A DNA stretch of 64,000 nucleotides from Arthrobacter sp. KBS0702 (GTDB lineage: Bacteria > Actinomycetota > Actinomycetes > Actinomycetales > Micrococcaceae): NCBI RefSeq assembly GCF_005937985.2, contig NZ_CP042172.1, positions 2,418,001 to 2,482,000 on the forward strand, read 5' to 3'. The notes beneath the pieces are model-generated. The model did no database searches. It was not told the origin of the DNA and saw nothing but the letters and a program-made list of their open reading frames with translations. The stretch's first letter is position 1. The number at the start of each line of letters is the position of its first letter. A program made the translations under genes and the position numbers. Of the stretch, positions 33,396 to 44,842 are shown piece by piece.

Positions 33396-36300
33396 ATGCC
33401 ATTTCGCCCCGCCTCCACGAGGAATTTCCTTTTCACCGCAGTCCTCTGCACGCTGACGGCGCTTGGCACCGGGACAGCCGTCGCCGTCGTCCCCGGCGCC
33501 CCGTCCGGCCCCGCCGCGCCAGCCCCTACGCAGCCGGCGGCAACTGCCGAGGCACCCGCTCCCGGCACTCCCGCCGACCCTGTGGCCCCGACGGCCTCGC
33601 CGACGGCAACCACGGCCCCGTCCGCACCGGCAGCCACCCCGTCGCCCTCCCCCACTGCCGAGAGTTCGACGGCGGCGCCCGCCCCGTCCTCCACCATGGC
33701 CCCCACGGCACCCGCTCCTGCCCCGACGGACGGGACAGCCCGCTACATTGTCCGCTACGCCAAGGCCACAGACATCGGTGCCAAGGCCGACGGCCTGGCG
33801 TCCCAGGGCGTTGCGGTGGAGAAGACGTTCACGCACGCGCTAAAAGGGGCCGCAATCACCGCGACCCCCGCGAAAGCGGAGCAGCTCAAGCAGGCGCCCG
33901 GCGTCGTGGCTGTCCAGCTCGACCAGCGCGTCAGCATCGCCCAGGATTCCTCCCCGTGGGGCCTCGACCGGACCGATCAGCGCAGTCTCCCGTTGAACAC
34001 CTATTACCAACCCCTCGGCTCCGGCGCCGGCGTCAAGGCGTACATCGTGGACACCGGGCTTCGGTCTACGCACGTCGATTTCCAAGGGCGCGTCGCTCCG
34101 GGCTGGAGTTACGACGGCCTCGGAACCGGCGACTGCAACGGGCATGGGACGCACGTCGCCGGCACCGTGGCTGGCACCCAATACGGCATGGCAAAGTCTG
34201 CGACCATTGTGCCGGTGCGGGTCCTCTACTGCGACGGTTCCGGTTATTCCTCCGATGTCATTGCCGGCCTGGACTGGGTCACCGCCGACCACAAGGCCGG
34301 CCAACCCGCCGTGATCAACATGAGCATGGCAGGCTTCAGCGATGCCGCCTTCGATGCGGCCGTGCAGGGGGCCATTGACGACGGCATCACCGTCGTCGCC
34401 GCGGCGGGCAACTACCGCCAGGACGCCTGCTCCGGTTCCCCTGCCAGAGTCCCTGCCGTGCTGACCGTGGCCGCAAGCGATAAAGGGGACAACCAGGCCT
34501 CATTCTCCAACTACGGCAGCTGCGTGGATCTCTACGCACCAGGCGTCAGCGTCACCTCGGCGGGCTTTTCCTCCGACACCGCGGAACGGATCGAGTCGGG
34601 CACGTCGATGGCCTCGCCCCACGTGGCCGGCGCGGCGGCCGTCCTCCTGTCCCGGAATCCGTCAATGACGCCCGCCCAGGTCAGCTCGGCCCTGATCGAC
34701 GGCGCCACCGTGGGGATCATCAACGGTGCGACGCCGGGCACCCCTAACCGCTTGCTGTACGTGCCCTCCCCCCTGGCGCTCAAGGCTTCCGAGCTGAACG
34801 GGCGCTTCGGGGCACAGACCTCCGGTGAGACCTATGGCCTCAAGGACGGTGGTGGCTACCTTTCCTTTGACATCGGCGCCATTCACTGGAGTCCCGGCAC
34901 CGGCGCCCACACCACTGCCGGCGCCATTCGCGCCCTGTGGGGCGGCCGCGGCTTCGAGAACGGCAGCCTGGGCTACCCCACCACCGATGCCCTGAACTAT
35001 CCCAACGGCGGGGTCGCCCAGATCTTCCAAGGCGGCTCGGTGTACTGGACCGCCGACGGCGGCGCCCACACGACGGCAGGCGCCATCCGTGCGGCCTGGG
35101 GTGTCCAAGGGTTCGAAAGCGGCAAGCTCGGCTACCCGGTCACCGACGAGCTGGACTACCCCAACGGCGGACGTGCGCAGGGTTTCCAGGGCGGTGCCAT
35201 CTACTGGACCGCGGCCACCGGCGCCCACGCCACGTCGGGGGCCATCCGGGACGCGTGGGGAACCCTCGGCTTTGAAACCGGCAAACTCGGCTACCCCACC
35301 ACGGACGAGCTCAGCTCCGCCAACGGCGGTCGCGCGCAAGCCTTCCAGGGCGGTTCCATCTACTGGACCGCGGCCACCGGCGCCCACGCCTCGTCCGGGC
35401 CCATCAGGGCCGCCTGGGCCGCACTGGGCTTTGAAACAGGCAAGCTTGGCTACCCCACGACCGACGAAATGTCGACGAGCAACGGCGGCGTAGCGCAAGC
35501 CTTCCAAAACGGCTCCATCTACTGGACCGCCGACACCGGCGCCCGTCCCAGCTACGGCCCAATCCGAACCGCCTGGGCGGCGCAGGGGTTCGAGGGCGGA
35601 AAACTCGGCTACCCCACAACTGACGTTCTGGGCTACCCCAACGGCGGCCAGGCCCAGGTCTACCAAGGTGGCTCCATCTACTGGACCGCCGCCACCGGCG
35701 CCCACGCCACGTCCGGGCCCATCCGTGCAGTCTGGGCGGCGCAGGGCTTCGAAGGCGGCAAACTCGGCTACCCGACGGCGGACGAGACGCCGACGATCAA
35801 CGGCGGAACCGTCCAGACCTTCCAAGGCGGAGCCATCTACTGGACCGCAGCCACCGGCGCCCACGCCACGTCCGGGGCGATCCGGGCCGCCTATGCCGCG
35901 CAGGGCTTGGAAGGAGGCAAACTCGGCTACCCGACGGCGGATGAGACGCCGACGATCAACGGCGGAACCGTCCAGACCTTCCAGGGCGGTTCCATCTACT
36001 GGACCGCAGCCACGGGCGCCCACGCCAGCACCGACCCAATCCGGGCAGCCTGGGCAGCCTTGGGCTACGAAGCCGGCGCACTGGGCTTCCCCAGCACCGA
36101 CGAACTCAACTACCCTAACGGCGGGGTCGCGCAGGCCTACCAGGGCGGGGCCATCTACTGGACCGCGAACACCGGCGCGCACGCCACGTCCGGTCCCATC
36201 CGGGCCGCCTATGCCGCGCAGGGTTTCGAAGGCGGCAAACTTGGCTACCCCACCGGTGACCAAGGACCGGCAGCGAACGGCGGCATGGTCCAGGCCTTCC

Positions 36301-37469
36301 AGGGCGGCGCCATCTACTGGACCGCAGCCACGGGGGCCCGCACCAGCTCCGGCCCCATCCGGGAAGCCTGGGCGGCACTGGGTTACGAAAGCGGGATCCT
36401 CGGCTACCCGATCTCGGGCGAGCTCAGCTACCCCAACGGCGGCCTGGCTCAGGCCTACCAAGGCGGCTCCATCTACTGGACCTCCGCCACGGGCGCGCAC
36501 GCCACGTCCGGGCCCATCCGGGCCGCGTGGGCGGCGCAGGGCTTTGAGGGCGGCAAACTTGGCTACCCCACGGGTGACCAGGCTCCGGCAGCCAACGGCG
36601 GCATGGTCCAGACCTTCCAAGGCGGCGCCATCTACTGGACCGGTGCCACCGGCGCCCGCATCAGCTCCGGCCCCCTCCGCGATGCCTGGGCCGCCCTGGG
36701 GTACGAAGGCGGCAAACTCGGCTATCCGGTGACGGACCAGCTCAGCTACCCCAACGGTGGCATCGCGCAGGCCTACCAGGGCGGCGCGATCTACTGGACC
36801 GCGGAAACCGGCGCCCATGCCACCGCCGGACCCATCCGTACCGCCTGGGCCGCGCAGGGCTTCGAGGGCGGGAAGCTCGGCTATCCGACGACGGACGAGG
36901 CCGCCACCGCCAATGGTGGTCGGGCCCAGGCGTTCCAGGGCGGGGCCATCCACTGGACGGCGGCCACCGGCGCCCACATCACCACCGGCCCGATCCGCGC
37001 CGCATGGGCCGCTCTCGGCTTTGAGACCGGCACGCTCGGCTACCCTGTCACGGACGAGCTGAGCTACCCCAACGGCGGACGCGCGCAGGTGTTCCAGGGC
37101 GGCTCGATCTACTGGACCGCGGCCACCGGCGCCCACGCGTCCGCCGGCCCGATCCGTGCGGCGTGGGCAGCGCTGGGCTTTGAGAGCGGCACGCTCGGCT
37201 ACCCCACCACGGATGAGCTGAGCTACCCCAACGGCGGCCGGGCACAGGCCTACCAGGGCGGCTCCATCTACTGGACCGCGGCCACCGGCGCCCATGCCAC
37301 GTTCGGCCCGATTCGGGACGCCTGGGCAGCGCAGGGCTTTGAAAGCGGCAAGCTCGGATACCCCACCACCGATCAGTACGCCATCGCGAACGGCGGCGTC
37401 GCCCAGGGGTTCCAAGGCGGGACGATCTCCTGGACCTCGGCCGGCGGTGCAGTGATCAAGTACCCGTGA
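33396..37469 (+). CDS. Secreted subtilisin-like S8 protease with about 17 LGFP-type repeats
   Basis: 1357 aa. It has a signal peptide (MPFRPASTRNFLFTAVLCTLTALG), a Pro/Ala/Thr-rich linker of about 80 residues, and an I9-type propeptide ending near residue 190. A peptidase S8 domain follows with D219 (IVDTG), H250 (GHGTHVAG) and S404 (GTSMASPHVAG). From about residue 468 to the end there are 16 repeats of about 53 residues plus one degenerate leading unit, with cores such as KLGYPTTDEL, YPNGG and SIYWTAATGAH. The long proline-rich spacer and LGFP-like array suggest a cell-wall-attached protease held away from the membrane. ATG 33396 follows GGAAG by 7 bp. Substrates are unknown. Confidence 0.9.
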   Translation: MPFRPASTRNFLFTAVLCTLTALGTGTAVAVVPGAPSGPAAPAPTQPAATAEAPAPGTPADPVAPTASPTATTAPSAPAATPSPSPTAESSTAAPAPSSTMAPTAPAPAPTDGTARYIVRYAKATDIGAKADGLASQGVAVEKTFTHALKGAAITATPAKAEQLKQAPGVVAVQLDQRVSIAQDSSPWGLDRTDQRSLPLNTYYQPLGSGAGVKAYIVDTGLRSTHVDFQGRVAPGWSYDGLGTGDCNGHGTHVAGTVAGTQYGMAKSATIVPVRVLYCDGSGYSSDVIAGLDWVTADHKAGQPAVINMSMAGFSDAAFDAAVQGAIDDGITVVAAAGNYRQDACSGSPARVPAVLTVAASDKGDNQASFSNYGSCVDLYAPGVSVTSAGFSSDTAERIESGTSMASPHVAGAAAVLLSRNPSMTPAQVSSALIDGATVGIINGATPGTPNRLLYVPSPLALKASELNGRFGAQTSGETYGLKDGGGYLSFDIGAIHWSPGTGAHTTAGAIRALWGGRGFENGSLGYPTTDALNYPNGGVAQIFQGGSVYWTADGGAHTTAGAIRAAWGVQGFESGKLGYPVTDELDYPNGGRAQGFQGGAIYWTAATGAHATSGAIRDAWGTLGFETGKLGYPTTDELSSANGGRAQAFQGGSIYWTAATGAHASSGPIRAAWAALGFETGKLGYPTTDEMSTSNGGVAQAFQNGSIYWTADTGARPSYGPIRTAWAAQGFEGGKLGYPTTDVLGYPNGGQAQVYQGGSIYWTAATGAHATSGPIRAVWAAQGFEGGKLGYPTADETPTINGGTVQTFQGGAIYWTAATGAHATSGAIRAAYAAQGLEGGKLGYPTADETPTINGGTVQTFQGGSIYWTAATGAHASTDPIRAAWAALGYEAGALGFPSTDELNYPNGGVAQAYQGGAIYWTANTGAHATSGPIRAAYAAQGFEGGKLGYPTGDQGPAANGGMVQAFQGGAIYWTAATGARTSSGPIREAWAALGYESGILGYPISGELSYPNGGLAQAYQGGSIYWTSATGAHATSGPIRAAWAAQGFEGGKLGYPTGDQAPAANGGMVQTFQGGAIYWTGATGARISSGPLRDAWAALGYEGGKLGYPVTDQLSYPNGGIAQAYQGGAIYWTAETGAHATAGPIRTAWAAQGFEGGKLGYPTTDEAATANGGRAQAFQGGAIHWTAATGAHITTGPIRAAWAALGFETGTLGYPVTDELSYPNGGRAQVFQGGSIYWTAATGAHASAGPIRAAWAALGFESGTLGYPTTDELSYPNGGRAQAYQGGSIYWTAATGAHATFGPIRDAWAAQGFESGKLGYPTTDQYAIANGGVAQGFQGGTISWTSAGGAVIKYP
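34797..37445 (+). repeat. Tandem array of 159-bp LGFP repeat units
   Basis: Sixteen LGYP/LGFP cores occur at a spacing of about 53 codons, after one degenerate unit. Units 6 and 7 are nearly identical, including TADETPTINGGTVQTFQGG. In units 8 to 13 the segment before NGG alternates YP, AA, YP, AA, YP, TA, which points to amplification of a two-unit (about 318-bp) block. None of the units contains cysteine, unlike the repeats of the GH25 lysozyme. Confidence 0.88.
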
Positions 37470-37507
37470 TCAAGCAGCGGTGATCAAGTACCAGTGATCA
37501 TGTAGCG
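37452..37507 (+). repeat. Four tandem 14-bp repeats across the protease stop codon
   Basis: GTGATCAAGTACCC, GTGATCAAGCAGCG, GTGATCAAGTACCA and GTGATCATGTAGCG follow each other without gaps. TGATCA recurs exactly every 14 bp (37453, 37467, 37481, 37495). The first copy encodes VIKY of the protein end, and the stop codon TGA is the start of the second TGATCA. Confidence 0.8.
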
Positions 37508-37520
37508 GCTACGGAGTAAC

Positions 37521-37568
37521 AAAGCGGGCCGGGACAGCATCCCTTCGGATGATGCCCCGGCCCGCTTT
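37521..37568. terminator. Bidirectional terminator between the protease and acyltransferase genes
   Basis: AAAGCGGGCCGGG pairs with CCCGGCCCGCTTT. The stem continues with an inner GCATC/GATGC pairing around a TTCG tetraloop. It can end both converging transcripts. Confidence 0.85.
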
Positions 37569-37594
37569 GTCGTTCGTGCGTTGCGCTTCCCGCG

Positions 37595-39781
37595 CTAGCC
37601 GTGCGCCGGAGTTTCGAGTCGTGCGGCAATATACGGTGCCAGCTGGAGCGAGAGCTGCCGGTTCAGGTGGTCCGGGTCGAAGTAGATTGGAAGGCCGCCG
37701 ACGGCGCCGTAGCAGTAGGCGGCGTCGCAGAAGTACTCCGACAGATCCAGCAGCCGTACCCGCTCGTCGCCGGCGGCCCGGGCAGCCTCCACGGCCGCCA
37801 CCAGCGGGTCCCGGGGAAGAGCCAGCGCCCGCGGCGCACGGCAAGTGAGGGGGTCCCCTGCGCTGACGGCCACGCAGTTGACGTCGCGGACCTTGTCATT
37901 GAGCGGCGGATCGGCGAGGGCGTAGACGACGGCCCCGGACTGCGACCACCGTGACCAGTAGCGGCGGAGGCCGTCCTGGTACTGCTCCACCTGGCTCCGG
38001 CCGGAACCGTCATTGATCTGCTCCCCCGCCGCGAACGTTGAGGTGAACACCTTGGCGGCCTTGTCGCGCTCCACTGCGGCGGCGACGTTCGCGCCCCAGA
38101 GCCCGCACTTGCGGACCTTGGCCGGGTCGGCCGCGCCACCGCGGTACCCCTGGTAGGGCGCGTCGACCAGCGGGCAACCACCGCTGTAGCTCACGTTCAG
38201 CTTCCAGTGCTTCTGCCGGGCAAGTTCGATGATGGCGGTCTGCCACTGCTGCGCGTGGGAATCCCCGACGAGCCACACAGACTCGGCTCCCGGGCGCCCC
38301 GCCGAATAATCGCAGACGGCCGGTCCACCGGGTTGCTCCAGGTAGAGGGTGTCCTCCTGGTCCAGGCAATCCGCCGGCAGGCCCCAGTATTCGTTCGCGG
38401 GACCCATGTTCGGGTCACTGACCGGACGCGCGAAAGGATCACCGCACTCGGCTTTACCCACCGAGCGGGGACCGAAGCACGGTCCTGCCGCGTCGGTCCG
38501 CGCGAGCTCCGCTGCCGCCGCGGCCTTCGGCGCAACCTGCAGGTGCAGGGTCAGCCCCGCCAGCAGCACGACCAGCATGCCTGCCGCGACGCCCGCCAGC
38601 ACGCGGCGCGGGCGTGAAGCCTGCCGCGGAGGCACAATCCAACGGTCCTCGATCCACCGTTTGGTCAACCATGCCAGTCCCACCGCGGCCACGGCGAGCA
38701 GTGCCCTCGCCGGTGTGCCCAGGGTGGAGCCCAGCACGAACGGTGCGACGACGATCAGCGGCCAGTGCCAGAGGTACAGCGAATAGGAAATGTTGCCCAG
38801 GAACTGCACGGGCCGGAGCGCGGTCAGCCGGTCGTGCCACAAACGGCCGCCGCCGGCGCCGGCAAGAATCACCAGGGCCGTGCCGGCGACCGGCAGAATC
38901 GCCATCCAGCCGGGGAACGGCGTCGTGTGGTCATAGGCGGCCGCGGAGAAGAGCACCATGGCGAAGCCAAGCAACGCGAGGATGTTGCGGGCCAGCCTGG
39001 AGGGAAGCGGCCGGGAAGCACCCAGTGCCAGCAGCGCACCGGCGCCGAACTCCCAGACGCGGACCGGGGTGCTGAAGTAGGCCTCGCTGTGCGAGACAGC
39101 CGTCAGGAAGATGCTGAAGCCAAGCGAGGCGGCCGTGGCCACCGCGAGCCCTGCCAGCAGGACCCGGCGCGTCGCCCAGTTCCGGCGGACGGCCAGGAGG
39201 TAGAGCCCCATCAGCGCCAGCGGCCAAGCCAGATAGAACTGTTCCTCCACCGACAGCGACCAGTAGTGCTGGACCATGGTGGCGGAGGAGTTCATCGCGG
39301 AATAGTCCACGGCCTTGGCGGCGAGTACCCAGTTTTCCACGTAGAACGCGCTACCCACGATTTCCTGGGCGTTGGCGCTCCAGCGCGTGTAGGGCAGCCA
39401 GAGCCAGGCCCAGGCCAGCGACACGGCCAGAACCGTGAAGGCCGCCGGCAGCAGCCGGCGCGCGCGGCGGGCATAGAACTGCCCGAGCCGGACCCGGCCG
39501 CTGGCGAACAGCTCCTTGCCCAGATGGGAGGTGATCAGGAACCCGGAGATGACAAAGAAGACGTCGACGCCCACGTAGCCGCCCGGCAGCCGGAGGGGCC
39601 AGAGGTGGTTGGCGACGACGAGGCTGACGGCCAGCGCGCGCAGGGCCTGGATGTCGGTCCGGAACGGCCGCCTGGCGGCGGCAGCCGGAGCGGGGGTGTC
39701 GGCGGAACGGATCCCGCCGTCGGCGGTATCGCCGGGCCGGTCGCTGCTGCGTGCTGAAGTTGTTTCTGTTGGCGACGTCAC
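37595..39781 (-). CDS. Acyltransferase-3 / SGNH fusion protein, last gene of the galactofuran operon
   Basis: 728 aa. The acyltransferase-3 membrane domain (about residues 38-400) shows TDIQALRALAVSLVVANHLW, GVDVFFVISGFLIT and FYARRARRLLP. The SGNH domain at the C-terminus has VWLVGDSHAQQW and FDPDHLNR, completing the Ser/His pair. It starts at GTG 39781, 5 bp after the ABC ATPase, so it is coupled to the exporter genes and probably O-acylates the galactofuranose polymer. It shares architecture with the protein at 20.4 kb but differs in sequence, so two acylations or two glycans may be served. Confidence 0.88.
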   Translation of the reverse strand: MTSPTETTSARSSDRPGDTADGGIRSADTPAPAAAARRPFRTDIQALRALAVSLVVANHLWPLRLPGGYVGVDVFFVISGFLITSHLGKELFASGRVRLGQFYARRARRLLPAAFTVLAVSLAWAWLWLPYTRWSANAQEIVGSAFYVENWVLAAKAVDYSAMNSSATMVQHYWSLSVEEQFYLAWPLALMGLYLLAVRRNWATRRVLLAGLAVATAASLGFSIFLTAVSHSEAYFSTPVRVWEFGAGALLALGASRPLPSRLARNILALLGFAMVLFSAAAYDHTTPFPGWMAILPVAGTALVILAGAGGGRLWHDRLTALRPVQFLGNISYSLYLWHWPLIVVAPFVLGSTLGTPARALLAVAAVGLAWLTKRWIEDRWIVPPRQASRPRRVLAGVAAGMLVVLLAGLTLHLQVAPKAAAAAELARTDAAGPCFGPRSVGKAECGDPFARPVSDPNMGPANEYWGLPADCLDQEDTLYLEQPGGPAVCDYSAGRPGAESVWLVGDSHAQQWQTAIIELARQKHWKLNVSYSGGCPLVDAPYQGYRGGAADPAKVRKCGLWGANVAAAVERDKAAKVFTSTFAAGEQINDGSGRSQVEQYQDGLRRYWSRWSQSGAVVYALADPPLNDKVRDVNCVAVSAGDPLTCRAPRALALPRDPLVAAVEAARAAGDERVRLLDLSEYFCDAAYCYGAVGGLPIYFDPDHLNRQLSLQLAPYIAARLETPAHG

Positions 39782-39786
39782 CGGGA

Positions 39787-40524
39787 TCAGCGCGACGTTT
39801 CGGTGCGGAGCCGTGCGACGGCGTCGTGGATCGGCCCGTCGAAGACAACATTGCCGTGCTGCAGGACGACGCCGCGGTCACAGATCCGCGACACCAGTTC
39901 CAGGTCGTGGCTCACGACGACGAGGGTTTTGCCCGCAGCGGACAGTTCCTTGATCTTGTCCAGGCACTTGCGCTGGAACGGCTCGTCGCCGACGGCGAGG
40001 ATCTCATCGACCAGGAAGACCTCCGGATCGGTGTGCACCGCCACCGAAAACGCCAGGCGCAGGTACATGCCGGAGGAATAGAACCTGACTTCGGTATCGA
40101 TGAACTCACCGATTTCGGCGAACTCGACGATCGAGTCGAACTGCTCGTTGATCTGGGCCTCGGTCATGCCCAGGATCGCACCGTTCAGGTAGACGTTGTC
40201 CCGGCCGGAGAGGTCGTGGTGGAAACCGGCGCCGACCTCGATGAGTCCGGCCACCTTGCCCCGGGTCCGGACCGTCCCGCTGTCGGGGAGCATCACGCCG
40301 GAAATGTGCTTGAGCAGGGTGGACTTGCCCGAGCCGTTCAGGCCGAGCAGCGCCACGGTTTCGCCCTGCTGGACCTCGAGGTCGACGTCGTGGAGCGCGT
40401 GGAACTTCTTCGAGAGGTCGCCCTTGCGGCCCGTGAACAGCCACACGATGGTCTCCTTGAGGGACCGGGTGTGCCGCAGCACGAACTGCTTGTTGATCTT
40501 CTTTACTTCGATTGCCACCGGCAT
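39787..40524 (-). CDS. wzt: ABC transporter ATP-binding protein for polysaccharide export (Wzt/TagH-type)
   Basis: 245 aa from ATG 40524 (MPVAIEVKKINKQF). Walker A is GLNGSGKST, the signature region reads YSSGMYLRLAFSVA in the manner of the polysaccharide-export subfamily, and Walker B is VFLVDEILAVGD. It has no C-terminal carbohydrate-binding extension, so export should not depend on recognition of a capped chain end. It pairs with the permease one base upstream. In mycobacteria the equivalent pair exports lipid-linked galactan. Confidence 0.9.
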   Translation of the reverse strand: MPVAIEVKKINKQFVLRHTRSLKETIVWLFTGRKGDLSKKFHALHDVDLEVQQGETVALLGLNGSGKSTLLKHISGVMLPDSGTVRTRGKVAGLIEVGAGFHHDLSGRDNVYLNGAILGMTEAQINEQFDSIVEFAEIGEFIDTEVRFYSSGMYLRLAFSVAVHTDPEVFLVDEILAVGDEPFQRKCLDKIKELSAAGKTLVVVSHDLELVSRICDRGVVLQHGNVVFDGPIHDAVARLRTETSR

Positions 40525-40525
40525 G

Positions 40526-41415
40526 CTACAGCTCCTGCGCGAAACGGCCCTCGAGCCGACGGAATGTCCACTGGCCCAGGATGAGGAGCAGGAACGAAAC
40601 GACAAGCCCCACCGGGATCCACAGCGACAGCAGACCCGGGGGGATGGGGGCGGTGCCGTCGGTGGTGGGCAACCAGAACGCATAGTGGAAAGCCTCGACG
40701 CCGATGGTGATCGGGTTGACCTGGTACACCGAGTACCAGCCGTCGCCGAGCTTGCTCCGCACCATGGTCCACGCGTACATGACCGGGGAAGCCCAGGTGG
40801 CCACCATCAGCAGCATGTCCACGATGTTCTCGAAGTCACGGAAGTAGACGTTGGCCGACCCGAACAGCAGCCCCAGACCGGTGGCAAGCATGGCGACAAT
40901 GATGAACCCCGCCGCCGCGGCCGCCAACTGGAGCAGCGAGGGCTGCCAGCCGACCACCAGGCAGGCGGCCACGAGGACCGCGAGCTGCGGCACGAAGTGC
41001 ACTGCCGACACCCAGACCGAGGCCACCGGGAACAGCTCCCGGGGCAGGTAGATCTTTTTGATCAGCCCGCCGTTGCCGACGATCGACCGGGCCGCGTTGC
41101 TCAGGGCTTCCGAGAAGAAGTTGATCAACACGATGCCCGAGAACAGGTAGATCGCGTAGTTCGCGAGGCCGTCGGGGTTGCGCGGACTGCGCTCCAGTCC
41201 CAGGAAGACACCCAGGGCGATGTAGAACACGACAAACTGCACACCGGGCTTGACGTAGGACCAGAGCAGTCCCAGCACTGAACCGCGGTAGCGGATCTGC
41301 AGTTCCTTGCGCACCAGCAGCTTCAGCAGGAAGCGCTGCCTGAAAACATCGGCGAGGCCGCCGCCCACGCCGGGGCGGACGAGGGCGTCGGACCCGCCGT
41401 CGGTAGCGGCTGAGG

Positions 41416-41419
<4 letters not shown>
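40526..41419 (-). CDS. wzm: ABC transporter permease for polysaccharide export (Wzm/TagG-type)
   Basis: 297 aa ABC-2-type permease with six predicted helices. The N-terminal amphipathic segment RKELQIRYRGSVLGLLWSYV and the loop NGGLIKKIYLPRELFPVA are typical of Wzm/TagG. Its ATG overlaps the glfT2 stop by 4 bp. Together with the ATPase it should carry a lipid-linked galactofuranose polymer across the membrane. Confidence 0.9.
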
Positions 41420-44750
<3,331 letters not shown>

Positions 44751-44842
44751 TCAACGTTGTCCACATGGCGGGATTCCTGCAGGCCATCGGCCGATTGCCC
44801 GGCCTAGCCTTGACTGCGGGGACCGGGAGAAAGGATCCGGCG

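Noticed and set aside
34662..37415. Long minus-strand open frame of 917 codons across the protease repeats
   Set aside because: It mirrors the 159-bp repeat array in another frame; the plus-strand protein has a signal peptide, catalytic triad and recognised repeats.
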